DNA of 64,000 nucleotides from Thermopolyspora sp040678635 (GTDB taxonomy: Bacteria > Actinomycetota > Actinomycetes > Streptosporangiales > Streptosporangiaceae), in NCBI RefSeq assembly GCF_040678635.1, contig NZ_JBFATZ010000003.1, positions 62,001 to 126,000 on the forward strand, read 5' to 3'. The stretch's first letter is position 1. The number at the start of each line of letters is the position of its first letter. This document shows positions 52,242-60,704 of the stretch, piece after piece. The position numbers and the translations under genes were made by a program. A model generated the notes under the pieces. The model was not told the origin of the DNA and did not search any database. It saw nothing but the letters and a program-made list of their open reading frames with translations.

Positions 52242-54542
52242 TCAGCCGGCGGCCGGGCGCCAGGCGGCCACCTCCTCGGGGACGTCGATCTCGCCGCGGC
52301 TGATACGCTCCGCAGCCGCCTGCAGGTCCTCGCGGGCGTAGCCGCGCCGGTCCTTGCCGTTGCGCATGAACTTGTTGGGGCGGGTGCTGACGTCCAGCGG
52401 ACGCAGCAGCGCGGCCAGCGCGTAGGGGTCGGGGCGCCCGTCGCCGGACACGACGCTCAGCGCGGCCGCCAGCTCCTCGCTGTGCAGCCGCCCGGCCCGT
52501 TCGGCGTCGAAGACGGCCAGGGCGCGGAGCAGGATCTGCGGGATCGGCCGCACGGGGTCGGCGGGGGCGTCCGGGCCGGGCGGGATCGGGTGCATCTGCC
52601 GGGCGTGCAGGCGCGGGGTGGTGCGGCGGGTCATCGGCGGGTCGGGCCAGGAGGCCGGGCCGGTCACCGTCGACGTGGCGGCCTGGCGGTGGCCAAGCTC
52701 ATACGGGTCGGCCCAGGTCGCTGCCGGGCCTGACGCCCCTGCGACGGCAAGGGCGGACGCGTCCGGGACGGCGGGCACCACGCTGAGATGCGCGCGCCCG
52801 CGGGCGGGCGGTGCCGCACCCCCGCCCCCGCCACCGGCGAGGCCGGCGGTGCGGCTTAGCGCGGCCAGTTCGGCGGCCTGCAGCGCCTCCAGGTCGCCGT
52901 CGGCGAACACCGCGGCCATGCGCTGGTAGCGGTCTTGGTAGGCGGCGCCGGCGGCGCGGACGGCGGCGGCGTCGAGTTCGGGGCGGGTGCGGGCGATGAC
53001 CAGTGCTTCGGACAGGATGTCGGCGGGCTGCATCAGCTCGACCTTGGCCGGGCGGATCGGCGCCCGCCCGTCGCGTTCGTAGACGCAGCCGGAGGTGGGC
53101 AGGTCGTTGTCGGGGTTGAAGGAGCCGTACTTCTCCATGCCGAACAGGTAGGCCAGCTCCGCGGTCTCCTCCACCGGGAAGCCGACCTTCCAGGCGGCCT
53201 GGGTCATGATCGCGCGGGGGATCATGTCCATGGTCGCGCGCAGCGCGCTGACGATGACGTTGACGGCCTCGTTGCGGCCGATGCGCTGCAGTTCCTCCAC
53301 CCCTTCGCGGATGCCCTTGCGCACCGGGTCGGTGTGCCGGGGCGAGAGGATCTCGGCTCCCTCGTCCAGCAGCAGCACGATCTCGGGCAGGTCGGGGGAG
53401 ACCGGTAGCAGGTTGCTGTTGGCGGCGATCTTCAGGCGGCGGGAGGTGCGTTTGCGGTCCTTGGCGATCGCCAGCGCGGCCTGGACCATCTCCAGCGCGT
53501 CGCCGGGGGTGCCGGCCGCCCAGTCGATCGGCGGGCGGTCGCATTGGCCTTCCAGCCAGGGGTGCAGCCAGATCTGCGACATGCCGCCGCCGTTGAGGTC
53601 GATGTGCCACACCAGCGCGTCGCGGCAGCGGCCGGCGCGGGCGGTGGTCACGTGCAGCAGGTTGGTCTTGCCGCCGCCCCGCGCCCCGACGATGACCCCG
53701 GAGTGCTCGCGCAGCGCCGCCAGGGCCGGGGTGCCGTCGCGGTAGACGCCGTACGGCAGCGGTTCGTCGATGCCGTCCGGCCCCGCGTCCGGCTCATACG
53801 GCACCGGCTCCATCAGGCGGTTGACCACCGAGACGCGCAGGGTGAACTCGCCCCGGTGCGAGCCGGGGCCGGGCTTTTCCACCCCGCAGCCCTCCGGGAG
53901 CCGGGCGTCGATCGCCAAGGTGTCGGCGGCCTGTTCGATCCGCGACAGCGGGGCGTTGCCCAGCGGCATCAGGCAGGTCAGGGTGTAGCCGGTCCGGCCG
54001 GGCCACCACTGCACGTCCAGCACCTGCACCTGCAGGCGGCACACCCGGAAGAACCGGGCCTGCCACTGCTGTATCAGCTGGCTGTCGGCACGCCGCATCA
54101 GCACGCCGCCGGCCCGCTGCGGTACACCGGCCACGCCGGGCCGGGGCCGGGCCTTGCGGCGGCCCAGCGGGGACAGCAGACCGGCGGTCAGCGCCCCGGC
54201 CGCCAGGCTCAGCAGGGTGTTGCGCTCCCACGGGGTGAACAGCCATGCCCAGGTCAGCCAGCCGCCGCCGCCGATCCACAGGCCCAGCCGGTACCACAGC
54301 GCGGCCGGGGTCAGATTCTGGGCGGTGACCAGCGTGCTGATGCCGCCCACGGTGGCGGCCGTCACCGCCCACCACGCCTCAAGGCCGGCCTGGTGACCCA
54401 CCGCGGCGGCGGCGGCCAGGCCCAGCGCCCCAACGGCCGCGCCCGAGACCGGGCCGCGCGGGACCAGCGACCAATCCGCACCGGCAGCGGCCCTGGCCGC
54501 CCTGGCGGGCTTGGCGGGCTTGTTCTTCCTGCTGGCGTGCAC
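52242..54542 (-). CDS. traB: TraB, FtsK/SpoIIIE-like conjugative DNA translocase
   Basis: The 766-residue protein has a membrane N-terminus (hydrophobic segments near 25-45, 50-70 and 85-120), a middle region and a RecA-like motor: Walker A GARGGGKTN (about 285), Walker B EIVLLLDEGAEI (about 390), LQRIGRNEAVNVIVSALRA and a C-terminal Ala/Pro-rich stretch. A winged-helix-like end (about 690-766: RLHSEELAAALS, YAREDLQAAAERI) fits the clt-recognising gamma domain. TraB pumps double-stranded element DNA between mycelia. GTG 54542 is preferred over ATG 54560 because AAGGG lies nine bases upstream. Confidence 0.9.
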   Translation of the reverse strand: MHASRKNKPAKPARAARAAAGADWSLVPRGPVSGAAVGALGLAAAAAVGHQAGLEAWWAVTAATVGGISTLVTAQNLTPAALWYRLGLWIGGGGWLTWAWLFTPWERNTLLSLAAGALTAGLLSPLGRRKARPRPGVAGVPQRAGGVLMRRADSQLIQQWQARFFRVCRLQVQVLDVQWWPGRTGYTLTCLMPLGNAPLSRIEQAADTLAIDARLPEGCGVEKPGPGSHRGEFTLRVSVVNRLMEPVPYEPDAGPDGIDEPLPYGVYRDGTPALAALREHSGVIVGARGGGKTNLLHVTTARAGRCRDALVWHIDLNGGGMSQIWLHPWLEGQCDRPPIDWAAGTPGDALEMVQAALAIAKDRKRTSRRLKIAANSNLLPVSPDLPEIVLLLDEGAEILSPRHTDPVRKGIREGVEELQRIGRNEAVNVIVSALRATMDMIPRAIMTQAAWKVGFPVEETAELAYLFGMEKYGSFNPDNDLPTSGCVYERDGRAPIRPAKVELMQPADILSEALVIARTRPELDAAAVRAAGAAYQDRYQRMAAVFADGDLEALQAAELAALSRTAGLAGGGGGGAAPPARGRAHLSVVPAVPDASALAVAGASGPAATWADPYELGHRQAATSTVTGPASWPDPPMTRRTTPRLHARQMHPIPPGPDAPADPVRPIPQILLRALAVFDAERAGRLHSEELAAALSVVSGDGRPDPYALAALLRPLDVSTRPNKFMRNGKDRRGYAREDLQAAAERISRGEIDVPEEVAAWRPAAG

Positions 54543-54680
54543 TGCGGCGTTCCCTTCCATCGCGTGGATGTGCTGAGTGCTGATCGGGTAAGGCGGGGAC
54601 CCGTCGGATCCGGTGCCGGGTGAGCCGCCCCAGCCCCTGCCAGACCGGGCAGGTCCGAGGCGACCGGACGCGGCACCGGG

Positions 54681-56294
54681 TCAGTGGACGTTCCACTTCT
54701 GCTCGCCGGTGCGGGGCGTCTCGTGGCGGGCGATGTCGGCCTGGTGCAGCGTGCGGAACGTCGGCCCGACCGATTCGGCCAGCGGGACCAGCGCGGCCAT
54801 CCCGGCGTAGATCTGCGACAGCAGCTCGATCACCGGGTGGTCGACCGGGTACTCGGCCTCCAGCCGGGCCGCCAGCGTGCGGATGGCCAGCGCGACGTTG
54901 CCGGGCAGCTCGCCGAACTGGTCCAGGTGCGCCGCGACGATCATCATGTCGTCGGTGGCGTAGTCGGCCGCCGCGGCGTGCATCTCCGCCGCGAGCGCGA
55001 CCATCGGGAATCCGGACATCCTTCTCCTCCTGGTGTGATCGGTGGGAACCTCGCCGGTCCCGGGCTTGTCCGGGCCGGCCTGCTCGGGCGTGCGCCCGTC
55101 CTGCTCACCGCCGCCCTCGCCATCGCCGTCGCCGCCGGGGGCGTCCGGCGCGGTCTGGCCGTGCGGAGTCTGCTCCTGGTCCTGCTCCTGGTGCCGGCGG
55201 TCGGCCTTGCGGCGTTCCCGCCGGCGACGCCACGGGCCGGACAGCCACGCGGCCACCGCGACCACGGCCGCCGTCACCTGGGTGCCCCAGCTGCGGTGAC
55301 GGCCGCCCAGCACGGCCAGCGCCCGGCGCCGCGCGGCCCGCAGCCCCCGGCCCTGCCGGGCGGAGGCCCACGCGGTGCTGAACCGGCCGCCCGCGCGCCG
55401 GCCGGCCCAGATCGCCGCCCGCCGCACCCCGCCGCCGATCGCGCCGCCGACCCCGCGAGCGGCCGCGCCCGCCCAGCGCCGGACGGCACGCGCGCCCTTG
55501 GACACCCGCCCGTCCCGCCGCCGGCCCTGCCGCCGGTCTTGCCCCTGGTCCTGCTGGTCCTGGTCACCGGCCGATGCCCGGCGCCGTCTTTTCAGCCACC
55601 CCCGCACACCGCCGGCGGCGCGCGTGCGGTGACCGGCCCCCGCCCGGTCGGTGTGCTTGTCCGGCCCGCGGCCGCGCACCCCCAGCGCGGCCGCGATCCG
55701 CCGCCCCAGCGACCGCCCGGTCCGCCCGGTCGACCGGCTCGCGTGAGCGCCCGCCGTACCGGGCACACCGCCGCCCGCGCGGCCGCCCAGACGCCCGGTC
55801 GCCGTGGTGCGGCCGGTCGACCCGTGGGCGGCCGGAACGCGGCCCTTGCCCGCACGCCCCCCGGCGCGGCCGCCGCCGAACAGCTCGCCCAGCACGCTGC
55901 GCGAGCGCCCGCCGGTCCCGGCGCCGGTCTTTCCGGGCTTGTCCTGCCTGCGGTCGCGGTCGCCGTGCCGGTGCTGCCGCCAGGCGACCGCACCCGCACC
56001 GGCGGCGCCGGCACCGGCGACCCCCCACCAACCGGCCACCTGGTACAGGCCGAACAGCCCCAGCACCACCGTCGCCAGGCCGCCCAGCAGCAGCATCCCG
56101 GCGGGCACCCCCGCCTGCTCACCGCCGTCGTCCTCGTCGTCCTGGTCGTTGTCGCCGGGGTCGTCGGCGCGAGCGGGCGCATCGGCGGGCATCTGCCCCC
56201 ACTGATCCGCCCCAGGCTGGCCGGGCTCGCCCTCACCGGGCGAGGCCGGGACCGTCTCCTGCTCGGGCGCGGCCGTCGTGGTCTTCTCGACCAT
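54681..56294 (-). CDS. AICE membrane protein with disordered basic middle and helical C-terminal domain
   Basis: The 537-residue protein has an acidic N-terminus, a membrane segment (about 65-105, GMLLLGGLATVVLGLFGLYQVAGWWG), a long Arg/Gly-rich region, a second hydrophobic segment near 350 and a conserved-looking C-terminal domain (about 427-537: FPMVALAAEMHAAAADYATDDMMIVAAHLDQ, VIELLSQIYAGMAALVPLAES). At 55019 an in-frame ATG has a perfect AGGAGG six bases upstream, so a separate 112-residue product of the C-terminal domain is likely. It resembles Spd/transfer proteins by context only. Its start overlaps the previous gene (TGATG). Confidence 0.65.
   Translation of the reverse strand: MVEKTTTAAPEQETVPASPGEGEPGQPGADQWGQMPADAPARADDPGDNDQDDEDDGGEQAGVPAGMLLLGGLATVVLGLFGLYQVAGWWGVAGAGAAGAGAVAWRQHRHGDRDRRQDKPGKTGAGTGGRSRSVLGELFGGGRAGGRAGKGRVPAAHGSTGRTTATGRLGGRAGGGVPGTAGAHASRSTGRTGRSLGRRIAAALGVRGRGPDKHTDRAGAGHRTRAAGGVRGWLKRRRRASAGDQDQQDQGQDRRQGRRRDGRVSKGARAVRRWAGAAARGVGGAIGGGVRRAAIWAGRRAGGRFSTAWASARQGRGLRAARRRALAVLGGRHRSWGTQVTAAVVAVAAWLSGPWRRRRERRKADRRHQEQDQEQTPHGQTAPDAPGGDGDGEGGGEQDGRTPEQAGPDKPGTGEVPTDHTRRRRMSGFPMVALAAEMHAAAADYATDDMMIVAAHLDQFGELPGNVALAIRTLAARLEAEYPVDHPVIELLSQIYAGMAALVPLAESVGPTFRTLHQADIARHETPRTGEQKWNVH
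55021..55035 (-). promoter_or_regulatory. Internal ribosome-binding site for a 112-residue product
   Basis: CAGGAGGAGAAG directly precedes ATG 55019 in frame with the larger protein. This match to the 16S tail is stronger than the one at the full-length start. Confidence 0.6.
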
Positions 56295-56509
56295 CAGGCA
56301 CCGCCCGTCCGCAGGACGCGAACGGCCCGCGCGCAGTCGGCGGCGAGCCGCGCCTGCGCGTCGTGGATCTCCTCCAGCCGGGCGACCCCCTCGGCACAGA
56401 GCGGGTACTGCGCCCCCAGCTCGTCCACCAGGGCGCGGAACCGCCCGGCCGCCTGCAGCGGCACCTCGGCCAGCCGGTCGAAGAGCTGGTCAGCGGTCTG
56501 GTTGGTCAT
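56294..56509 (-). CDS. Hypothetical helical protein (71 residues)
   Basis: Two-helix pattern (ADQLFDRLAEVPLQAAGRF and LCAEGVARLEEIHDAQARLAADCA); no family recognised. GGAGGT lies seven bases before ATG 56509. It overlaps its upstream neighbour (ATGA) and downstream neighbour (TGATG), so it is a regular member of the transfer operon. Confidence 0.75.
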   Translation of the reverse strand: MTNQTADQLFDRLAEVPLQAAGRFRALVDELGAQYPLCAEGVARLEEIHDAQARLAADCARAVRVLRTGGA

Positions 56510-56830
56510 TCGGTCACCTCCAGGTCCAAAAGGGAAAGCTGGCCCGCGCACAGCCCGCACGGCTCCCACGGGCGGCGGTCGTGTTCCTTGGGGTGGCGGC
56601 ACTGCCGGTCCGCCGGGACCTTCGGCAGGGCCTTGACGTGCTCGTTCAGGTCCCGCTCGGCGAGGCGGCGAACCGGCTGCCGCTCGCCGATCTCCCCGCA
56701 GGCGCATCCGGTAGACCCAGCCGGACGCGTCGCGGTCGCGCCGGATGACCGGGCGGTGCCGCACGGCCCCGGCCGCCGTGCCCGCCGGGCACGTCGCGTT
56801 CGGCGTGTTCGCGCTGTTCGCCGGGGTCAT
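56506..56830 (-). pseudogene. Frameshifted zinc-ribbon protein gene
   Basis: From ATG 56830 the frame gives TCPAGTAAGAVRHRPVIRRD and DASGWVYR. At about 56707 the coding character jumps one base: the other frame continues CACGEIGERQPVRRLAERD and ends RPWEPCGLCAGQLSLLDLEVTE with TGA overlapping the next start (ATGA). Removing the single A at 56707 on the coding strand restores one protein of about 107 residues with CAC and CGLC zinc-binding pairs. Neither half has its own start or stop that fits the operon. Either a real indel, a sequencing error or programmed frameshifting. Confidence 0.7.
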
Positions 56831-57408
56831 CACGCGCCACCCGCGATCCTGCGCAGACGGGCCGCGCGCAGCGGGTGGCCGTCGACCAGCCACCCGCCCG
56901 CCCGATACCACGCCGACTCGGCCGGGATCGCCGCCAGCGCGGCGGCCACAGCCTGCCGCCCCGGCACCCCGGCCGCCTCCAGCAGCCGCACCGCGTGGGC
57001 GTCGGCCGCGTACTCGGCACGCCGCCCCAGGGCCGCGCCGATGAGCAGACAGGTCACCGACACCACCGCGGCGGCCACCGCCGGCAGCATGCTCGCGCCG
57101 GTCACCAGGGCCGCCGACCCCGCGCCCACCCCGGCCCACGCCGCCCCCGCTGCGGCCAGCCGCCACCACCGCCGCCGCCGGTCGGTGTGCCCCAGCACGC
57201 AGTGCGCCGCCTCGTGCGCGGCCACGCCGTACAGGCGAGCCGGGACGGCGGCCAGATCCCCGGAAACGGTGATCAGCGGCGTGGTGCCGGTGCAGTCGAT
57301 CTCCATCGACGCCTGGCCCTCCTCGCCGGCGGCGACCGCGACCACGACCACGCCCCCCACCGCCCCGGCCAGACGGGCGGCCGGCTCAGGCACCATGGAC
57401 TCGCTCAC
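56830..57408 (-). CDS. M48-like membrane metalloprotease
   Basis: The 192-residue protein has a zinc motif HEAAHCVLGH (HExxH-like, residues about 67-76), two hydrophobic segments right after it (about 85-105 and 112-135) and the third-ligand region RRAEYAADAHAVRLLEAAG (ExxxD). This is a short M48/Ste24-type protease without the N-terminal membrane domain. GTG 57408 overlaps the stop of the RsbW-like gene and has GGAGG seven bases upstream. It may process an element protein at the membrane. The second position of the motif is normal; activity is plausible. Confidence 0.75.
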   Translation of the reverse strand: MSESMVPEPAARLAGAVGGVVVVAVAAGEEGQASMEIDCTGTTPLITVSGDLAAVPARLYGVAAHEAAHCVLGHTDRRRRWWRLAAAGAAWAGVGAGSAALVTGASMLPAVAAAVVSVTCLLIGAALGRRAEYAADAHAVRLLEAAGVPGRQAVAAALAAIPAESAWYRAGGWLVDGHPLRAARLRRIAGGA

Positions 57409-57806
57409 CGGGCCGCCTCCACCTGCTGGAAGTCCAGCCGGCACGACACCGAGCGGCTGCGGGGGGTGGTGACGACCTCGTAGGCGGCGGCCAGCGCCTG
57501 GACCAGCCGCAGGCCGTACCCGCCCGGGGCCACCCGGGGCAGCGGCGCCAGGGCCGGGCCCTGGTCGACCACGTCCACGCCCACCGCCTGGTGGGCGTCG
57601 TCGACGCGCACCCGCACCACGAACGTCCCGCCCGGGGCGCCGCTGGCCGAACGCAGCACCGCGTTGGACGCCGGCTCCGACACGCACAGCGCCACATCGC
57701 AGGCCACCGCCGGCGGGCAGGCGGGCGGCAGGCAGGACGCCACGAACTCGCGCACCTGGCCCACGCTCTCGGGCACCCCGGGGAACTGCCTCTCACGGCC
57801 GGCCAT
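57405..57806 (-). CDS. RsbW-like ATP-binding protein (HATPase_c)
   Basis: The 133-residue protein has the N box CDVALCVSEPASNAVLRSA, the G1 box VDVVDQGPALAP and the G2 box PGGYGLRLVQALA. It is an anti-sigma/RsbW-like kinase, with Ser-Glu-Pro replacing the usual SELVTNA, so nucleotide binding may be altered. ATG 57806 shares a base with the preceding stop (TGATG). It sits between a Spd-like gene and the protease. Confidence 0.78.
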   Translation of the reverse strand: MAGRERQFPGVPESVGQVREFVASCLPPACPPAVACDVALCVSEPASNAVLRSASGAPGGTFVVRVRVDDAHQAVGVDVVDQGPALAPLPRVAPGGYGLRLVQALAAAYEVVTTPRSRSVSCRLDFQQVEAAR

Positions 57807-59119
57807 CACGCACCTCCCGGGCACCGCAGCTCGTCGCGCAGGAGGCGGGACAGTTCCTCCCGGCAGTGCAGCGCCTGCTGAATCGCGCGTGCGGACGGGC
57901 GCGGCGGCAACTTCCCGGCGGCGATCAGGCGCTGCAGCTCGGCACGGTGCTCCTCGGGCGTCCGGCCCTTGGAAGACTCCTGGCGGGGGGCTCCTCCGCC
58001 CCTTCCTCCGAGGGGCTCCTCCGCCCCCTCCTCCGAGGTCCTCCCTCCCAGGTCAGACCCGGTGGGGGACGTGGCGGGCGACACCGCCGGGGACCGATCG
58101 CCGACGGGCATCGGGAGGACCGCCAGCAGCGACCACAGCGTGGGCAGCACCCACACCGCCGTCACCGCCGCCACCGGCCCCAGCGCGTGCACCACCAGCG
58201 TCAGCGCGTCGAAGTCGCCGGCGACGCCCGGCAGCGCCGGCCAGCAGTTCAGCAGCAGGGTCAGCCCCAAAAGCAGGGCCTCCACCCGGGTCAGCCGCTT
58301 GCCCTCGGGGCTGCGCCGGTCGACCACCTTGCCGCGCATCGCGCTGTAGGCCTGCACCCCGACCGCCGCCAGCAGCGGCAGCGACAGCGCCGGCTCCACA
58401 CCGAACGCCGCCCACCACGCCAGGCTGCGCTCCTTCAGCTCCAGCGCCGTGGACACCGAGCCCTGCACGCCGATCGACGACACCGACAGCGCGATCCCGG
58501 CGGCCGACATGACCATCGCGGTGACCGTGCGCCGCACCTTCTGATCGCGCCAGGCCAGCGCACGCGGGTCCTGCCCCAGCGCGTACAACCGGGCCGCCTG
58601 GTTGACCTTCAGCCGCCGCTTGCGCACCTTGTCGGTCTCGACCTCAAGCAGCGCCTGGTCGTCCTGCAGCTCGACCAGGCGGTGCGCCTCGGCGACCCGG
58701 GCGCGCAGCTGGCGCACCCGCCGCGTCTCACCCGCGTCCACCGGCGCGACCTCGCCGACGCCGGCGAAGTCCTCCAGGTCCCCGCTGACGTCGGCGTCCT
58801 CGGGGTCGCCGGCCTCGCCCGGCTGGACGGGCCGGGCGGGCGGGGCCGTGGCGGCCTCGTCAAGGGCGGAGCAGTCCAGATCGTGATAGCCGTCGCGACG
58901 GCGACACCCAGGGCACCTCTCGCGGAAGAACCCGTTGTAGCCGTCGGCGGGCACGGCCGGGCCGAACAGCGGCGCGGGCGCGTCCTGCACGTCAGGCCCG
59001 GGCGGCGCGGGAGGCTCGGCGGGAGGGGCGTGGTCGGCGGCGATGCGCTCGGCCTCGGCGAGCAGACCCGCGATGTCCTGCGGCGTCGGCTCGTCGCCGG
59101 GCGTGGCGGCGGTCTGCAT
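57806..59119 (-). CDS. Spd/DUF2637-like membrane protein with C-terminal helix-turn-helix
   Basis: The 437-residue protein has a disordered acidic N-terminus with a cysteine cluster (RCPGCRRRDGYHDLDCSA, about 69-86) and a coiled-coil stretch (about 130-190). Four hydrophobic segments (about 200-335) include LAWWAAFGVEPALSLPLLAAVGVQAY, typical of DUF2637. A C-terminal HTH (RPSARAIQQALHCREELSRLLRDEL) completes it. Such proteins are linked to plasmid spread within mycelium. AGGAGAGA lies three bases before ATG 59119. Confidence 0.75.
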   Translation of the reverse strand: MQTAATPGDEPTPQDIAGLLAEAERIAADHAPPAEPPAPPGPDVQDAPAPLFGPAVPADGYNGFFRERCPGCRRRDGYHDLDCSALDEAATAPPARPVQPGEAGDPEDADVSGDLEDFAGVGEVAPVDAGETRRVRQLRARVAEAHRLVELQDDQALLEVETDKVRKRRLKVNQAARLYALGQDPRALAWRDQKVRRTVTAMVMSAAGIALSVSSIGVQGSVSTALELKERSLAWWAAFGVEPALSLPLLAAVGVQAYSAMRGKVVDRRSPEGKRLTRVEALLLGLTLLLNCWPALPGVAGDFDALTLVVHALGPVAAVTAVWVLPTLWSLLAVLPMPVGDRSPAVSPATSPTGSDLGGRTSEEGAEEPLGGRGGGAPRQESSKGRTPEEHRAELQRLIAAGKLPPRPSARAIQQALHCREELSRLLRDELRCPGGA

Positions 59120-59253
59120 GGTCTCTCCTGGTGTGGTCGGGGTGGTCGGGTGGCGGCGTGCTGGGGGTCTGGACACCCACCCCGGGCGGGCCGGGGTGGG
59201 TCTGCGGGCCCACAGCGGGCGGGACGGTCAGAGGTGGTTGGGCTGGTGGGCGG

Positions 59254-59457
59254 TCAGCGCCGACGCCTCGCGTGATCAGCCGCTATCGCCTCCGCCTCCC
59301 GGGCGAGCAGGAGGTCGGGCACGTACTTGCCTCCCGCGGGCCCGCACCTGCGGCAGTAGACGGAGAGCTCGAACAGCCCGTCCGTGGAGGTCGCCTCTGC
59401 GGTGACGCGGTAGTCGACGCCGTCGCGGTAGAGGTAGGTGGATCCTCCGGTCGCCAT
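59254..59457 (-). CDS. Hypothetical AICE protein (67 residues)
   Basis: Starts MATGGSTYLYRDGVDYRV, has the zinc-like pair CRRC (residues about 35-38) and a helical basic end (LLLAREAEAIAADHARRRR). AAAGGAAG precedes ATG 59457. It resembles short proteins often found beside Spd genes. Function unknown. Confidence 0.75.
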   Translation of the reverse strand: MATGGSTYLYRDGVDYRVTAEATSTDGLFELSVYCRRCGPAGGKYVPDLLLAREAEAIAADHARRRR

Positions 59458-59531
59458 GTCGCTTCCTTTCGTTGTGGTCGGTGGTCGGCCCCGGCCGCGC
59501 CCGCCGTTCGATCGGGCGCGGCCGGACGGTG

Positions 59532-59828
59532 CTACGCCGACGCGAGCGCCTTGCTCTCGCTGACCAGGTCCTTGAACGCGGACCCCGCGACGATCCGCGG
59601 CTTCCACGTCTCCGGGACCTCGACCGGCTGCCCCGTCTGCGGGTTGCGGGCGATACGGGCGGGCTTCCGGACCGCCTCGGCGGTGATGAACCCGGGGACG
59701 GTCACCTTGTCGCCGGCGGCGACGGCGACCTGGACGGCGGCGATGGTGGCGTCGATGACGGCCTTGACGTCCTTCTTGTCGAGCTTGGTGGCCTCGGCGA
59801 CGGTCTCGACGAGCTCGCGCTTGTTCAT
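59532..59828 (-). CDS. HU/IHF-family DNA-binding protein
   Basis: The 98-residue protein has the full HU pattern: MNKRELVETVAEATKLDKKDVKAVID, AAVQVAVAAGDKVTVPGFITAEAV, RIARNPQTGQPVEVPE (DNA-binding arm) and FKDLVSESKAL. HU-type proteins bend DNA; on a mobile element it could assist integrase, excision or replication. An AAGGAG site lies four bases before the ATG. Confidence 0.93.
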   Translation of the reverse strand: MNKRELVETVAEATKLDKKDVKAVIDATIAAVQVAVAAGDKVTVPGFITAEAVRKPARIARNPQTGQPVEVPETWKPRIVAGSAFKDLVSESKALASA

Positions 59829-59901
59829 GGGTCTCCTTGTGATCTGGTGGAGCGCTCTGCTCCGGACACGCGCCCGGTCAGGTCGGGCGCGATCCGCAAC
59901 C

Positions 59902-60084
59902 TCAGCGCTTCCTCCTGCCGTACTGGCGGTTGGCGATCCTGGTCAGGGCCTCGTCCGCGTTTGCCTCGTGCTGCCGGGCGGCCCACGTGTGGCCCTGCTC
60001 CGACCGCTGGGCGGCGCGGGCGGACTCGTCGCGGGCGATCCGCTGCAGGTCGGCGCGGTTGTAGTCGCTGGGGATCAGCGGCAC
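59902..60084 (-). CDS. Micro-protein A1 (PLIP/GHTWAA family, 60 residues)
   Basis: GTG 60084 with AGGAGGAG just upstream. The protein is VPLIPSDYNRADLQRIARDE, then RSEQGHTWAARQHEANADEAL, and ends YGRRKR. A second copy (A2) lies at 62861-63058. Mostly helical, basic. Family unknown to me. Confidence 0.75.
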   Translation of the reverse strand: MPLIPSDYNRADLQRIARDESARAAQRSEQGHTWAARQHEANADEALTRIANRQYGRRKR

Positions 60085-60092
60085 GGCTCCTC

Positions 60093-60272
60093 CTAGATGT
60101 GGATGCGGAATCGGGTGTCGGGCTCGACGCCGCCGAAGTCGCCGTCGTGCGTGCGGATGTACACGCCGCCGTCGATCGGGTCGCGGAAGGTGTCGGTGAC
60201 CTCGTCCCCGTTGGCGAACTTGTCGCCGGGGCGGACCTGGGTGGCCTTGACGGTCCGGTACTTGCTGCTCAC
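60093..60272 (-). CDS. Micro-protein, beta-rich (59 residues)
   Basis: GTG 60272 in a GTGA overlap with the previous gene, stop TAG 60093. It reads SSKYRTVKATQVRPGDKFANG and ends DFGGVEPDTRFRIHI, a mainly beta protein. No second copy in the window. Confidence 0.7.
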   Translation of the reverse strand: MSSKYRTVKATQVRPGDKFANGDEVTDTFRDPIDGGVYIRTHDGDFGGVEPDTRFRIHI

Positions 60273-60409
60273 CGGTCCTCCTTCGGCTTGCTGGTCTGGA
60301 TGGGGCGGCGGGCCTGCTCGGCGGTACGCGCCCGGTCCTTGGGCGAGTAGAGGGGCTGCACGTCATCGGGCGGGGCGTCGCGTCCGGTGCGGACGCTCTC
60401 GGCGCTCAT
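60269..60409 (-). CDS. Micro-protein B1 (QARRPxQTSKP family, 46 residues)
   Basis: ATG 60409 in an ATGA overlap. It contains YSPKDRARTAEQARRPIQTSKP. Copy B2 at 63049-63210 has YSPSGRAISARQARRPLQTSKP. Polar, without a recognised fold. Confidence 0.7.
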   Translation of the reverse strand: MSAESVRTGRDAPPDDVQPLYSPKDRARTAEQARRPIQTSKPKEDR

Positions 60410-60576
60410 GCCGCGCCCCTGAACTCGTTGTCCAGGTCCGCGGCGTACGTGGTGCCGCACGGGCACCAGAACGCGACCGGTCCGCCGGAGAGGGCGTGGC
60501 CGTTCGGGCAGGTCGGACATGGCCTGCAGGACCTGGCGGCCGCACCCTTGTCGCGGGGGTCGATGGTCGTGGTCAC
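60406..60576 (-). CDS. Zinc-ribbon micro-protein (56 residues)
   Basis: GTG 60576 in a GTGA overlap; stop overlaps the next ATG. It has CRPCPTCPNGHAL and WCPCGTTY, a zinc ribbon with two CxxC-type knuckles. Nothing else is recognised. No second copy. Confidence 0.72.
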   Translation of the reverse strand: MTTTIDPRDKGAAARSCRPCPTCPNGHALSGGPVAFWCPCGTTYAADLDNEFRGAA

Positions 60577-60704
60577 CGCCGCACCCCCTGCTGGTCGGCG
60601 TTGCGGGGGTCGGTCGCGGCGGCCTTCGCGTCGCGCTCGTTGGCCTCGCGGAGGTCCTCGGCGAGGCGCTCCATGGCGATCTCGTAGTACGTCCGGTCGC
60701 TCAT
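60573..60704 (-). CDS. Micro-protein C1 (MERLA/DPRN family, 43 residues)
   Basis: ATG 60704 in an ATGA overlap with the preceding gene. It reads MSDRTYYEIAMERLAEDLRE and ends ATDPRNADQQGVRR. Copy C2 at 63207-63356 has the same layout. Helical. Confidence 0.7.
   Translation of the reverse strand: MSDRTYYEIAMERLAEDLREANERDAKAAATDPRNADQQGVRR

Noticed and set aside
54684..56636. 650-codon plus-strand frame
   Set aside because: Pro/Arg-rich shadow opposite the minus-strand transfer operon.
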